Positions 28,047 to 36,646 of a DNA stretch of 64,000 nucleotides are shown one piece after another. The stretch lies in NCBI RefSeq assembly GCF_001421245.1, contig NZ_LMKE01000011.1:48638-112637 (forward strand), given 5' to 3'. The stretch's first letter is position 1; the number at the start of each line of letters is the position of its first letter. Below the pieces are notes generated by a model. The model saw only the letters and a list, made by a program, of their open reading frames with translations, searched no databases and was not told the origin of the DNA. The translations under genes were made by a program, and so were the position numbers. The stretch comes from Sphingomonas sp. Leaf10. GTDB taxonomy: Bacteria > Pseudomonadota > Alphaproteobacteria > Sphingomonadales > Sphingomonadaceae.

Positions 28047-30251
28047 ATGAACTTGGTTTCACCGAACCCGTCCGGCTCCATGATGGTTGCGGGCACGGCA
28101 TCTACGGCGGAGGGCATTCCGGCTGTACGCGAATATCTGCGTATAGCGATGCGTTGGCGGTACGTCATTCTTGGCACCGTGGCGGCGTGTGTCTTGTCCG
28201 GACTGATCGTTACCTTGCTGATGACGCCGAAGTACACTGCGACCGCGACCATAGAAATATCGCGCGAAGCAAGCCAAGTTACTAATTTTCAGGGGGTTGA
28301 ACGCGAAACCAGCGTTGCTGACCAAGAATTCTATCAGACCCAATATGGGTTGCTACAATCGCGTTCATTATCGGAACGGGTTGCAACCCAACTGCGTCTC
28401 GTCGACGATCCCAAATTCTACGAGCGCTTCGGTATGGCAAGCGACGAGCTGGCGTTCCAGCGGGTCAACGGCCGCTATCCGGCCGCCGGACGGGCGGTCC
28501 GTCAGCGCGTGGCGGGAGAGATACTACGTAAGAATCTTCAGATCACGCCAACTCGACTATCACGTCTTGTCGATATCCGATTCACCAGCCCCGATGCCGA
28601 TTTCTCGGCAAAGGTTGCCAATGCGTGGTCGGATAACTTCATTCAGGTCAATCTCGAACGCAAGGTTCAGGCTACATCCTATGGTCGTGATCTTCTGCAG
28701 CGTCAGTTGGCGCAGCAGAAGGAGCGATTGGATGACTCACAGCGTCAGCTTGTTTCCTATGCGTCGCAGGAGCGGATTATCAACCTTCCCGCGCAACAGG
28801 GCGCGAGTGGCAGCACTACGGAACGTTCGATCGTCGCAGACGATCTTGCCGCACTGAATGGAGCATTGTCCCAAGCGACAGCCGAACGCATCGCTGTCGA
28901 GGCCCGTTACCGCGAAGTCGGGCGTGCCGGCGCGTCGACCGAGGCATTGCGTAACCAGGCGATCAACACATTACGCCAGCGCCGCGCGGAACTGTCCGCC
29001 GAATATCAGCGGCTGATGACCCAGTTCGAACCAGAATATCCCGCGGCGCGGGCGGTGCAATCGCAGATCGATCAGATCGATCGCAGTATCGCTGGAGAGG
29101 AACGTCGTGTGTCGGGTTCGCTTGCGGCTGACTACCGCAGCGCAGTAGAACGCGAACGTGGTTTGCAGGGCCGGGTCGAGCAGTTGAAGGCCAGCTACCT
29201 TGATCTGCGTCGTCGCAGTATTCAGTACAATATATTCCAGCAGGAGGTAGATACGAACCGTGCCCTTTATGAAGGGCTGCTCCAACGGTTCAAGGAAATC
29301 GGTGTCGCAGGTGGCGTAGGTGTCAACAACGTATCGGTGGTCGATCCCGCTGACGTCCCGCAACGCCCGTCATCGCCACGCCTGCTTATCAATCTGGCGA
29401 TCGCCCTGCTAGCCGGGCTGGGGCTTGGTGCGATTCTTGCTTTCGCGCTCGAACAGATTGATGAGGCAATTGCCGATCCTGCAGAGATCGAACGTCGTCT
29501 GGGCCTGCCTCTGCTTGGCTCGGTCCCCAAGGTGACGGGCCAGACTCCAAAGGAAGCGCTCATCGATCGGAAATCCGACTTGGTCGATGCCTATCTGGCT
29601 GTGCAGACCAATCTTGCCTTTACGACCGAGCATGGCGTGCCGCGTTCGCTATCGGTAACGTCGACCCGCCCTGCGGAAGGCAAGTCTACTACGGCTCTTG
29701 CCCTGGCGACCACGCTTGCGCGAGCACAGCGCAAGGTAATTCTGGTTGACGGCGATATGCGCTCACCGTCCGTCCATCATCTGGGAGGCGTCGATCATGA
29801 TCGGGGTCTAAGCAATTTCCTCGCTGGGCAGGAGGAGCTTGAATCACTGTTGTTTCGAATGGACGATCTGGGTTTTGTCGCAATGTCCGCGGGTCCCATT
29901 CCGCCGAATGCGGCCGAGCTGCTGACCGGCAATCGCTTGTCGGTGCTACTCGACCGATTGCTGGAAACCTATGACCATGTGGTCATCGATTCTCCTCCGG
30001 TGATGGGACTGGCCGATGCGCCGTTGATTGCCAGCAAGGTTGAAGCCGTTATCTACGCCGTAGAATCGCATGGTATTCGCTCCAGCCTAGTCAAAACGGC
30101 GCTTGCCCGGCTCGCCAGTGCCAATGCCCATATTGTCGGTGGAGTGCTGACCAAGTTCGAGGCCCGCAAGGCGCAATACGGCAGCGGCTATGAGTATGGC
30201 TATGGTTATGGGCGCGACCGTGCCGCCACGGTGAAAGCGGAGCAGGACTAA
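28047..30251 (+). CDS. Wzc-type polysaccharide co-polymerase / bacterial tyrosine kinase
   Basis: The 734-aa inner-membrane protein fuses a Wzz chain-length domain to a BY-kinase. Wzz has TM1 near residue 35-55 (YVILGTVAACVLSGLIVTLL), a long coiled-coil periplasmic part and TM2 near residue 450. The kinase has Walker A TSTRPAEGKSTT, Walker A' ILVDGDMRSP and Walker B HVVIDSPPVMGLADA. The C-terminal Tyr cluster YGSGYEYGYGYG is the usual autophosphorylation tail. In gellan/sphingan loci these two parts are typically separate genes (GelC/GelE), so the fused Wzc layout is worth noting. Its TAA overlaps the ATG of the next gene. Confidence 0.95.
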   Translation: MNLVSPNPSGSMMVAGTASTAEGIPAVREYLRIAMRWRYVILGTVAACVLSGLIVTLLMTPKYTATATIEISREASQVTNFQGVERETSVADQEFYQTQYGLLQSRSLSERVATQLRLVDDPKFYERFGMASDELAFQRVNGRYPAAGRAVRQRVAGEILRKNLQITPTRLSRLVDIRFTSPDADFSAKVANAWSDNFIQVNLERKVQATSYGRDLLQRQLAQQKERLDDSQRQLVSYASQERIINLPAQQGASGSTTERSIVADDLAALNGALSQATAERIAVEARYREVGRAGASTEALRNQAINTLRQRRAELSAEYQRLMTQFEPEYPAARAVQSQIDQIDRSIAGEERRVSGSLAADYRSAVERERGLQGRVEQLKASYLDLRRRSIQYNIFQQEVDTNRALYEGLLQRFKEIGVAGGVGVNNVSVVDPADVPQRPSSPRLLINLAIALLAGLGLGAILAFALEQIDEAIADPAEIERRLGLPLLGSVPKVTGQTPKEALIDRKSDLVDAYLAVQTNLAFTTEHGVPRSLSVTSTRPAEGKSTTALALATTLARAQRKVILVDGDMRSPSVHHLGGVDHDRGLSNFLAGQEELESLLFRMDDLGFVAMSAGPIPPNAAELLTGNRLSVLLDRLLETYDHVVIDSPPVMGLADAPLIASKVEAVIYAVESHGIRSSLVKTALARLASANAHIVGGVLTKFEARKAQYGSGYEYGYGYGRDRAATVKAEQD

Positions 30252-31483
30252 TGGCGGCGCTCGGCTACCTGTCCCGGCGAGCACCGGCGGAATGGGTTGT
30301 TCGTATCCTGTTGGCGGTTGGGACAGCATGGTGTTGCTATGGCGCTGTTACCCAATCATTGGCTTATGCCATACGAGCGACCTCACCCGAACGGGCGCAT
30401 GCCATATCGGCAGGGGACGGGCGGATCACAGCGTTGCTGTCGGAACTGCAATCGGGTCCGGAGGCCACTTCAACCGAGCGCACCCGTTCGGATATGCTGG
30501 CACGTGCCGCGCTGCGTCAGGATCCAACTGCGGTCGCGGCCTTGGCAACCCTTGGTTTGAACGCCCAGATCCGTGGTGACACCGTTTCGGCACGGCAGTT
30601 TTTCATCCGTAGCGAACGACTTTCACGTCGTGACCTGCGCACCCGCCTGTGGGCGATCGAGGACGCGGTGGCGCGGGGTGATACCGTCGGCGCGCTGCAT
30701 CACTACGATATCGCCCTCCGTACTTCGCGAAGCGCACCCGACCTGTTATTTCCTATCCTAGCTTCGGCAATTACCGATCCGTCTATCCGGGTCAATCTAG
30801 CACGAACGCTGGCAACGCATCCGATATGGGCGGACTCATTCATCAGCTTTGCAGCAGGCAACGCACCCGACCCACGCTCCGTCGCCAACCTGTACACACT
30901 ACTGGACAAAGCAAGGGTAGCTATTCCTGATTGGTCACGCAGCGGCCTTATTAGCCGTTTGTTATCGGCCGGAGATGCCGATCTTGCGTGGAGCTATTAC
31001 CGAAGCTACTCGCCCAATGTCAGCCGAGACACTTCACGCGATGCCGAATTTCAAATAAGCCTCGTCACTCCGGCACCATTCGACTGGAATATTGTTGAGT
31101 CTGCGGGAACATCTACTTCTATCCAGCGCAGCAAAAACGGTAAGGGAGTTTTCGATTTTGCCACTTCGCCGGGTATTGGCGGGCCGCTGTTACGGCAGAC
31201 ACAGATGCTATTGCCTGGCGATTATGTGATCGAGGGGCATAGCACGGGTATTGATCAGGCAGAGCGATCACGGCCTTACTGGACGCTTGAATGCAGTGAC
31301 GGACGCACGTTCGGACGCTTCGTCCTGCCTAACTCAACCGACGGGAATGGTCGGTTTTCGGGGAGCATTACCCTACCGCCAGGATGTCCGGTGCAAAATC
31401 TAACGTTGATTGCTAGACCGTCTGAGGATGTTTCGGGTGTTCAAGGTCAGATCGACAGGATTCAGCTACGTCCCGCCCGATAA
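30251..31483 (+). CDS. Membrane-anchored protein of unknown function in polysaccharide operon
   Basis: The 410-aa protein has one N-terminal membrane segment (about residues 16-40, VVRILLAVGTAWCCYGAVTQ). Residues ~70-260 form an alpha-helical, TPR-like region (TAVAALATLGLNAQIRGDTVSARQFF, ARGDTVGALHHYDIAL). The C-terminal ~130 residues look like a beta-rich, carbohydrate-binding-like domain. It overlaps wzc by 1 bp, so it is in the same operon. I do not recognise a named family. A scaffold role in periplasmic assembly is only inference. Confidence 0.7.
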   Translation: MAALGYLSRRAPAEWVVRILLAVGTAWCCYGAVTQSLAYAIRATSPERAHAISAGDGRITALLSELQSGPEATSTERTRSDMLARAALRQDPTAVAALATLGLNAQIRGDTVSARQFFIRSERLSRRDLRTRLWAIEDAVARGDTVGALHHYDIALRTSRSAPDLLFPILASAITDPSIRVNLARTLATHPIWADSFISFAAGNAPDPRSVANLYTLLDKARVAIPDWSRSGLISRLLSAGDADLAWSYYRSYSPNVSRDTSRDAEFQISLVTPAPFDWNIVESAGTSTSIQRSKNGKGVFDFATSPGIGGPLLRQTQMLLPGDYVIEGHSTGIDQAERSRPYWTLECSDGRTFGRFVLPNSTDGNGRFSGSITLPPGCPVQNLTLIARPSEDVSGVQGQIDRIQLRPAR

Positions 31484-31834
31484 GCAGGGAGTATGCTGCT
31501 TTTTCGTCCTTCATGAACCTTACCGCTCAAAATACACTGGCTATGAATGACTTGCTGATTCCGCCAATTCTGCGGATCTCGTAAGTGCATAGAATCATGT
31601 ATTTGATATTTTTGTAAGATTCTAGGATGGATCAATGCAAATACATATTTGAACCGGAAATGGGTCGGCGGCGTCAGCGCACTTGATCTATTTCTATTTT
31701 GGTTCGGGGTCATGCGTTCTGCGGTGGTGAACGTAGATAGGCGGCCTTGTTATAGTACGGTGAAATATATCTTCATTACTCGATTTTATGATGGTGCTGT
31801 CTGCGCCAAGGTTTTACATAGGATTGCAAGATCC
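31484..31834. other. AT-rich gap before the acyltransferase
   Basis: About 350 bp at lower GC than the flanks. A TTG-initiated extension of the acyltransferase frame reaches back to 31649 but encodes no acyltransferase homology. No terminator or promoter could be fixed. Confidence 0.4.
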
Positions 31835-32839
31835 ATGATCTACAATGTTCAGACCTTGCGAGCCTTGGCAGCATCGTTGGTTGTCTTAACTCATCTCGAT
31901 GCGATGCTCATTGCTAGTGGCATTGGACGGGAGCATCTTGCTTTTGGCACCTCGGGCGTCGATTTATTCTTCGTCATTAGTGGGTTCGTGATTGTCTATG
32001 CGACTGATGGCAGAGCGCTATCGCCGCTTCGTTTTTTCAGGGATCGGCTCCTGAGGATCGTTCCGCTCTATTGGACACTAACACTGGCGGTTTTCGTAAT
32101 CGCATTGGTTGCACCCGACTTGTTGAAATCGACAACCGCTTCTCTATTCGATCTGTTTCGATCGCTGCTGTTTGTTCCTTATGTAAAGGAAAGTGGGGAA
32201 ATTCAACCAGTATTATTTTTAGGATGGACGTTAAATTACGAGATGTTTTTTTATGCTATTTTTTCAGCAGCGATGATTTTGAAAAATAGTATATATAGGG
32301 TGACTTTGCTTACTTCGGTAATTGCAGTTCTAATCATTGCTGGTGTCTTTGTTGCTCCATTATCTACCGTATCGTTTTTCCTTACTCGTCCGATTATGAT
32401 TGAATTTGTGATTGGGGCCTGGATCGGTATCGCATATGTCAAAGGTAGGCGGCTCTCCACACCGCTAGCGATAGCGTGTTTGCTGGGAGGTTTTTCCGTC
32501 TTGATAGGCAGGTTCTGGCTATGGCCCGGTGGTGAGCGGGCATGGTGGGGCGGGCTCAGTGCGATGGCCATTTTATCAGGTGCGTTGTCACTCCCGCAAT
32601 ATCGAGGAAAAATGCTCCAACTGCTTGGCGGAGCAAGCTATTCGCTCTACTTGCTCCATCCATTCGTCATTATCGCTGCAACCAAAATTTGCATCAAGCT
32701 GGGCCTGTTCGATAACACTCTTAGCCTAATTGCTTCAGCGGTATTTGCTTTTGTGTCTGCCTGTGCGGCCTCCATTCTCTCTTTTATGTATTTTGAGAAG
32801 CCGGTCACTCTATATATAAAGAAGGTTGCGCGCCACTAA
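31835..32839 (+). CDS. Acyltransferase-3 family (OafA/ExoZ-like) membrane protein
   Basis: The 334-aa protein has about 10 membrane helices. It opens with YNVQTLRALAASLVVLTHLD, which contains the family's LRALA motif and helix-1 His. SGVDLFFVISGFVI, RFFRDRLLRIVPLYWTLTL and the C-terminal YSLYLLHPF are also typical. It probably O-acetylates or otherwise acylates the polysaccharide. GC is clearly lower than the neighbouring locus, which suggests separate acquisition. ATG 31835 matches the family's N-terminus. Confidence 0.88.
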   Translation: MIYNVQTLRALAASLVVLTHLDAMLIASGIGREHLAFGTSGVDLFFVISGFVIVYATDGRALSPLRFFRDRLLRIVPLYWTLTLAVFVIALVAPDLLKSTTASLFDLFRSLLFVPYVKESGEIQPVLFLGWTLNYEMFFYAIFSAAMILKNSIYRVTLLTSVIAVLIIAGVFVAPLSTVSFFLTRPIMIEFVIGAWIGIAYVKGRRLSTPLAIACLLGGFSVLIGRFWLWPGGERAWWGGLSAMAILSGALSLPQYRGKMLQLLGGASYSLYLLHPFVIIAATKICIKLGLFDNTLSLIASAVFAFVSACAASILSFMYFEKPVTLYIKKVARH

Positions 32840-32941
32840 GGAGCCAAACCTAATTGACGTGCTCCCCAAAACTCTATCAGTTATAACTGGAGCCCGGGGT
32901 GGGTTGAGCCGCTACCCGTTCTTAGACCACTTGGCTGGCCG

Positions 32942-33748
32942 TCATCCAGCATCTGCCGGCAGCGGCGGGCCATGTGCCGCTGACCGATTCACCAGCGATA
33001 TCGGCGTCTTGTTGCCGATGGCGCTATGTGGCCGCACCTCGTTGTAGTCTCTACGCCAAGCCTCGCATTTTCGCACTGCGTCGCCGAGGCTCATGAACCA
33101 GTGCTGATTCAGGCATTCCGCGCGGAACCTGCCGTTGAAGGACTCGATGAATGCGTTGTCGGTCGGTTTGCCAGGGCGGCTGAAGTCGAGCGTGACGTTG
33201 CGGGTGTACGCCCACAGGTGTAGCTCGCGCGAGATGAGCTCGCTGCCTTGGTCGACCCGGATCGACGCCGGATAGCCCACCTCGCTGCACACCCGTTCGA
33301 GCACCTCCACGACGTCCGGCGCCCGGAAGCTGAACCGCGGCACCACCGCCGGCGAGAACCGGCTGAAGGTGTCTACAACCGTCAGGATGCGCAGCTTCGG
33401 CCCCGTCGCGAGCTGGTCATGGACGAAGTCCATGGCCCACACCTCATTCGAACAAGACGCCGCGCAGCGGCCTTCCCTCAACTTCGCTTTCACCCGGCGC
33501 TTCGGCGGTTTGTGCCGCAGCTGCAGCCCCATTTCCTTGTAAAGCCGGTATACCCGCTTCGCGTTCACGTCCCAGCCTTCACGCCGGAGTAGCACATGGA
33601 TGCGGCGATAGCCGTAACGCACCCGCGTCTCGGCAACCTCCTTCATCCTTTTCTTCAGGTCGGCCTGATCGGCACGGCGCCCACGATAGTGGTAGCTCGA
33701 CCGCTCCGCCCGGAGCACCCCGCAGGCCCGCCTGATGCTGACCTGCAT
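32942..33748 (-). CDS. IS3-family transposase OrfB (integrase core)
   Basis: The 268-aa DDE integrase has an HTH_21-like N-terminus (RVRYGYRRIHVLLRREGW) and an rve core. Visible catalytic residues are Asp in VWAMDFVHDQ, Asp in IRVDQGSELIS, and Glu in NAFIESFNGRFRAECLN. The C-terminus is complete. The expected preceding residues (RPERRRQLVDAVKST) are found just upstream in another frame, one base short of joining to QVSIRRAC. Either frameshifting is needed or a base was lost near 33748. Confidence 0.9.
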   Translation of the reverse strand: MQVSIRRACGVLRAERSSYHYRGRRADQADLKKRMKEVAETRVRYGYRRIHVLLRREGWDVNAKRVYRLYKEMGLQLRHKPPKRRVKAKLREGRCAASCSNEVWAMDFVHDQLATGPKLRILTVVDTFSRFSPAVVPRFSFRAPDVVEVLERVCSEVGYPASIRVDQGSELISRELHLWAYTRNVTLDFSRPGKPTDNAFIESFNGRFRAECLNQHWFMSLGDAVRKCEAWRRDYNEVRPHSAIGNKTPISLVNRSAAHGPPLPADAG

Positions 33749-33842
33749 GTGCTCTTGACGGCGTCGACGAGTTGCCGGCGCCGTTCAGGCCTCAGAGCTT
33801 TCGCGACCCATTCGGCCTACGATCAATTCCCCGGATTGATCG

Positions 33843-34100
33843 TCAAACGGCCTCATCCTGCAACATCGCCTTGTCGAGGCTCAGGTCAGCGACCAACCGC
33901 TTCAGCTTGGCGTTCTCCTCCTCGAGCCGGCGCAGCCGCCGCATCTCCGACGGCATCAGACCCGCATACTTCTTGCGCCACGCGTAGAACGTCGCCTCGC
34001 TGATCCCCGTTTTCCGACACACCTCGCCGATGCTCGTGCCATCCTCCGCCTGTTTCAGCACGAAGGCGATCTGCGCCTCCGAAAACTTCGATCTCTTCAT
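33843..34100 (-). CDS. IS3-family transposase OrfA (HTH)
   Basis: The 85-aa protein opens with MKRSKFSEAQIAFVLKQAEDG and carries an HTH (SIGEVCRKTGISEATFYAWRKKY). A leucine-zipper-like segment follows (MRRLRRLEEENAKLKRLVADLSLDKAML). It ends QDEAV and stops; the OrfB frame is reached only after ~95 bp containing a small hairpin (gatcaat...attgatc). A simple slip on an A-run is not obvious. Confidence 0.9.
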   Translation of the reverse strand: MKRSKFSEAQIAFVLKQAEDGTSIGEVCRKTGISEATFYAWRKKYAGLMPSEMRRLRRLEEENAKLKRLVADLSLDKAMLQDEAV

Positions 34101-34145
34101 CGCTCACTCCGCTTCCTTGGCCCTCTTTCATAACTGGAGTTTTCC

Positions 34146-34247
34146 AGCTTAAAGCGGTCCAAGAAACCGGCAGCAGGTCAGTTCTGCTCTGGCTGCCCTT
34201 TTCCACGATTCCTAGCGCAAAGCGGTCCAGAGAACAGGCAGCAGTCA
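34146..34247. repeat. Two direct ~34-bp repeats beside the IS
   Basis: Copy 1 (34146-34180) and copy 2 (34214-34247) share aaagcggtcca and ggcagcag with few mismatches. They lie between the IS edge and the stop codon of the GT2 gene. Function is unknown; they may be remnants of an older insertion. Confidence 0.6.
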
Positions 34248-34258
34248 ACGGAAATAGC

Positions 34259-35011
34259 TTAAGGGTATCGTCTGACGACGATCCGCCAGAACACCCGGGA
34301 TCGCCATACGCGCACCAAGCTGCGGATGTGCCAACGCAGGTGTCGCCAAGATCCATGACTGTCGCGCCGCGCATCATGTATCACCCGGACGTCGTGTAGC
34401 ACCTCGGCCCGCCCCCCCTGCACCTGCCAGCGTGCGGACAAATCATAGTCCTCGCAGTACATACGGAAGCGCTCGTCAAAGCCGCCTATCGCGCGGAACG
34501 TCGCCAGCGGCGCGATCAGGAACATGCCCGCAAGCCAGAAAAAGCCCGCGCCGTCGGGGTTGGCCTCCCATCCCGGGATGCGGTGCAGCATGCGACGCAG
34601 GAGGTTGGGTGCTGAAAGGTTGGCGCGCACCGAATCTTCAATGGCACCATTGGGCGCAACCACGACGGGAGCGCGCAGAGCAGGTGACGGTCCATTCCAA
34701 TCGGCCGCAGCGATGCGTTCCAGCGTGTCACTCTGCGCCAAGCGAATATCTGGATTGATAATCAGGAACAATTTGCCCTCCGCCATGACGGCAGCGGTAT
34801 TGTGATTGGCGGCAAAACCCTTTGGCACGTCATTACGCACGAGCCGCAAGTTTAACCCATCTAATGGTTTAAATTCTTCGGGAATGTTGATCGTCACTAT
34901 TATCAGCCATTCGGTGATTCCGGTCTGACCAGCAAGATCATCGAGAAGGTTGTAGATCAACGCGGCGTGACCGTGACTGACGATCGAAAGGGTGCCCTTA
35001 ACCGGGTTCAT
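34259..35011 (-). CDS. GT2-family glycosyltransferase (rhamnosyltransferase-like)
   Basis: The 250-aa protein has a WbbL-like GT-A fold: LSIVSHGHAALIYNLLDDL at the N-terminus, GFAANHNTAAVMAEGKLFLIINPDI (DxD equivalent NPD), then GGFDERFRMYCEDYDLSARW, the acceptor-side ED motif. It is short, and its C-terminus is rich in Arg/Trp. It is last in a minus-strand set, next to the IS. With the rfb operon nearby, rhamnosyl transfer is plausible (inference). Confidence 0.85.
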   Translation of the reverse strand: MNPVKGTLSIVSHGHAALIYNLLDDLAGQTGITEWLIIVTINIPEEFKPLDGLNLRLVRNDVPKGFAANHNTAAVMAEGKLFLIINPDIRLAQSDTLERIAAADWNGPSPALRAPVVVAPNGAIEDSVRANLSAPNLLRRMLHRIPGWEANPDGAGFFWLAGMFLIAPLATFRAIGGFDERFRMYCEDYDLSARWQVQGGRAEVLHDVRVIHDARRDSHGSWRHLRWHIRSLVRVWRSRVFWRIVVRRYP

Positions 35012-35050
35012 TTTACTGCGTCCTGGTATGTGTTTAGTGATGGGGCCCGG

Positions 35051-36646
35051 CTAGCGCGGGCCCGCTTGTGGTTCACGGAACAGTTGGTCGTTGAGCATTT
35101 CCGTTGCCGCTTGTCTTGTGCGGAAACATATCAATTGGTAGCCACCAATCCGCAGCGATGCGCGTGTCGTCGCCTGAAGTAAGAAGCCGATTTGGTCTAG
35201 CGGCCGATCAACAAAGGCCACACCCCCGATCGTCGTCCACTCCGTCGCGTCCAAGGGTGCGTTAACGGATACGCCCATCCGGCCATTGATGGACAAGGTG
35301 GGCGCGCCTCCTGCCACCTTGCGATATGCGAGCGTCCAGGCGATCCATGCCGCCCGCGGAACTTGTATCGGTCCCAGATAGACGCCGTCGCCCGTCTCGA
35401 ACTCCATCTGCTGACTGACCATGCTACCCGGCAGGATAGCATCGACCACGCTGTGCGTCGCCAACCGGCGTTTGCCATCAGCAACGATCGGATCATGGCA
35501 GGTGCTGACAGCATATGCTTCGTCAATCTGAGGGTGAACGACGCCTATACGGTGCGGTAACTGGAAAATCGCTCCACCCGGACCCGAATTTCTCTGATTT
35601 GCGTTGGCTAGGCTGCGCGTAACGCCAGGAACCACTTGTCCGCCAAAAATTCGAGCGTCGTAATGGACGATTGCCGCTGCGGCATCGGCATGTTCTACCG
35701 CGAACAGATCAAGGGCACAGGATCGGGTGGTAATGCTGGTATCGCCTAACAGTATTATCTTGCCTAGCGGCGTGTCGTGAAAGTCGATTGTGCCCACACG
35801 ATCAGCAAACAGGAAGGCAGGCATCTGGCGTTTGCCAGCTAGTACCAGTGCGTTTTCTATACCACCAGTTCCATTTGCTTCATTCCAACACGACCGAATA
35901 CTTACGCCCGGTACGCCATCGCGGCTTTCAAAACGAACGAAGACAAAGACAAAACCGGGATTATTCTCGAAGATACATTCATCGAAGACGATCTGACCAG
36001 ATCCAATAACTGGGCTGTCGACGTACAGCACTGCTTTTCGTGCATCCTGAAAGTGGCAGCGTCGTACGCTAAGGACACCGCTGTGCATGATGGTATCGTC
36101 TTTGCCACGGAAACTATGTCCCCAAAGGTGATAATCCGCATCCTCGAACTGACAATCTTCCAAGTACAAGCCTATATTGCCGGTTGGACGGCTAATGGAT
36201 TTTTCGAAACCAGTGAATTTGACGTTGCATACTCTGGTGCCGCCAAATTGGTCGCCCTCGACTGTGCCATAGCCTAGCCCTATCCCAGCGTTTTTGCCGC
36301 GCAGCGTTAGGTCGGCGATCGTCACCGCATCCCAGCTGGCAATGCTATATCGCTGACTTAAGATCGGAAGCGCCGGATCGCGGGGCATCAGGATGGTTGC
36401 GTCCCGGCCTGCCCCGCGCAAGTGCACTTTCCGCGAATGCATGTTCAGCGACACCCGATGCGTGCCCACTGGCAGCTCCAGTGTTCCGCCGCCCGCCGTG
36501 GCAAGTGCGTCGTAGCGGCGTTGCAGGGGGTCCTCTGTATCGTCCACCCTTTGCTGTTCGACGTTTTTGCCGGCAGGAATGATCGCGCCCGCTCCGGCGG
36601 CTATCCCGGACAGCCCGAACATCGCTTGGCGCCTTGACACCTTCAC
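35051..36646 (-). CDS. Tat-exported right-handed beta-helix protein (lyase-like)
   Basis: The 531-aa protein carries a twin-arginine signal (MKVSRRQAMFGLSGIAAGAGA). Next is YDALATAGGGTLELPVGTHRV, the opening of the pectate-lyase-superfamily beta-helix fold, and then parallel beta-helix turns (VTIADLTLRGKNAGIGLG, GLYLEDCQFEDADYHLWG, IVFDECIFENNPGFVF). The C-terminal ~120 residues form a separate beta domain. It may cleave or bind the polysaccharide in the periplasm; the catalytic residues cannot be assigned. Start overlaps the upstream Wzy-like stop as ATGA. Confidence 0.8.
   Translation of the reverse strand: MKVSRRQAMFGLSGIAAGAGAIIPAGKNVEQQRVDDTEDPLQRRYDALATAGGGTLELPVGTHRVSLNMHSRKVHLRGAGRDATILMPRDPALPILSQRYSIASWDAVTIADLTLRGKNAGIGLGYGTVEGDQFGGTRVCNVKFTGFEKSISRPTGNIGLYLEDCQFEDADYHLWGHSFRGKDDTIMHSGVLSVRRCHFQDARKAVLYVDSPVIGSGQIVFDECIFENNPGFVFVFVRFESRDGVPGVSIRSCWNEANGTGGIENALVLAGKRQMPAFLFADRVGTIDFHDTPLGKIILLGDTSITTRSCALDLFAVEHADAAAAIVHYDARIFGGQVVPGVTRSLANANQRNSGPGGAIFQLPHRIGVVHPQIDEAYAVSTCHDPIVADGKRRLATHSVVDAILPGSMVSQQMEFETGDGVYLGPIQVPRAAWIAWTLAYRKVAGGAPTLSINGRMGVSVNAPLDATEWTTIGGVAFVDRPLDQIGFLLQATTRASLRIGGYQLICFRTRQAATEMLNDQLFREPQAGPR

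Larger units (their letters stand above)
32880..34150 (-). mobile_element. IS3-family insertion sequence (two-ORF)
   Basis: orfA and orfB of an IS3-type element lie on the minus strand within about 1.27 kb. The word ataactggag occurs in the same orientation at both edges (about 32883 and 34126), but I could not define convincing terminal inverted repeats, so the borders are approximate. It separates two convergent polysaccharide gene sets. Confidence 0.75.

Noticed and set aside
32880..34150. Exact terminal inverted repeats and target duplication for the IS3 element
   Set aside because: The shared ataactggag word is in direct orientation and longer than IS3 duplications; inward sequences are not complementary, so no ends are claimed.
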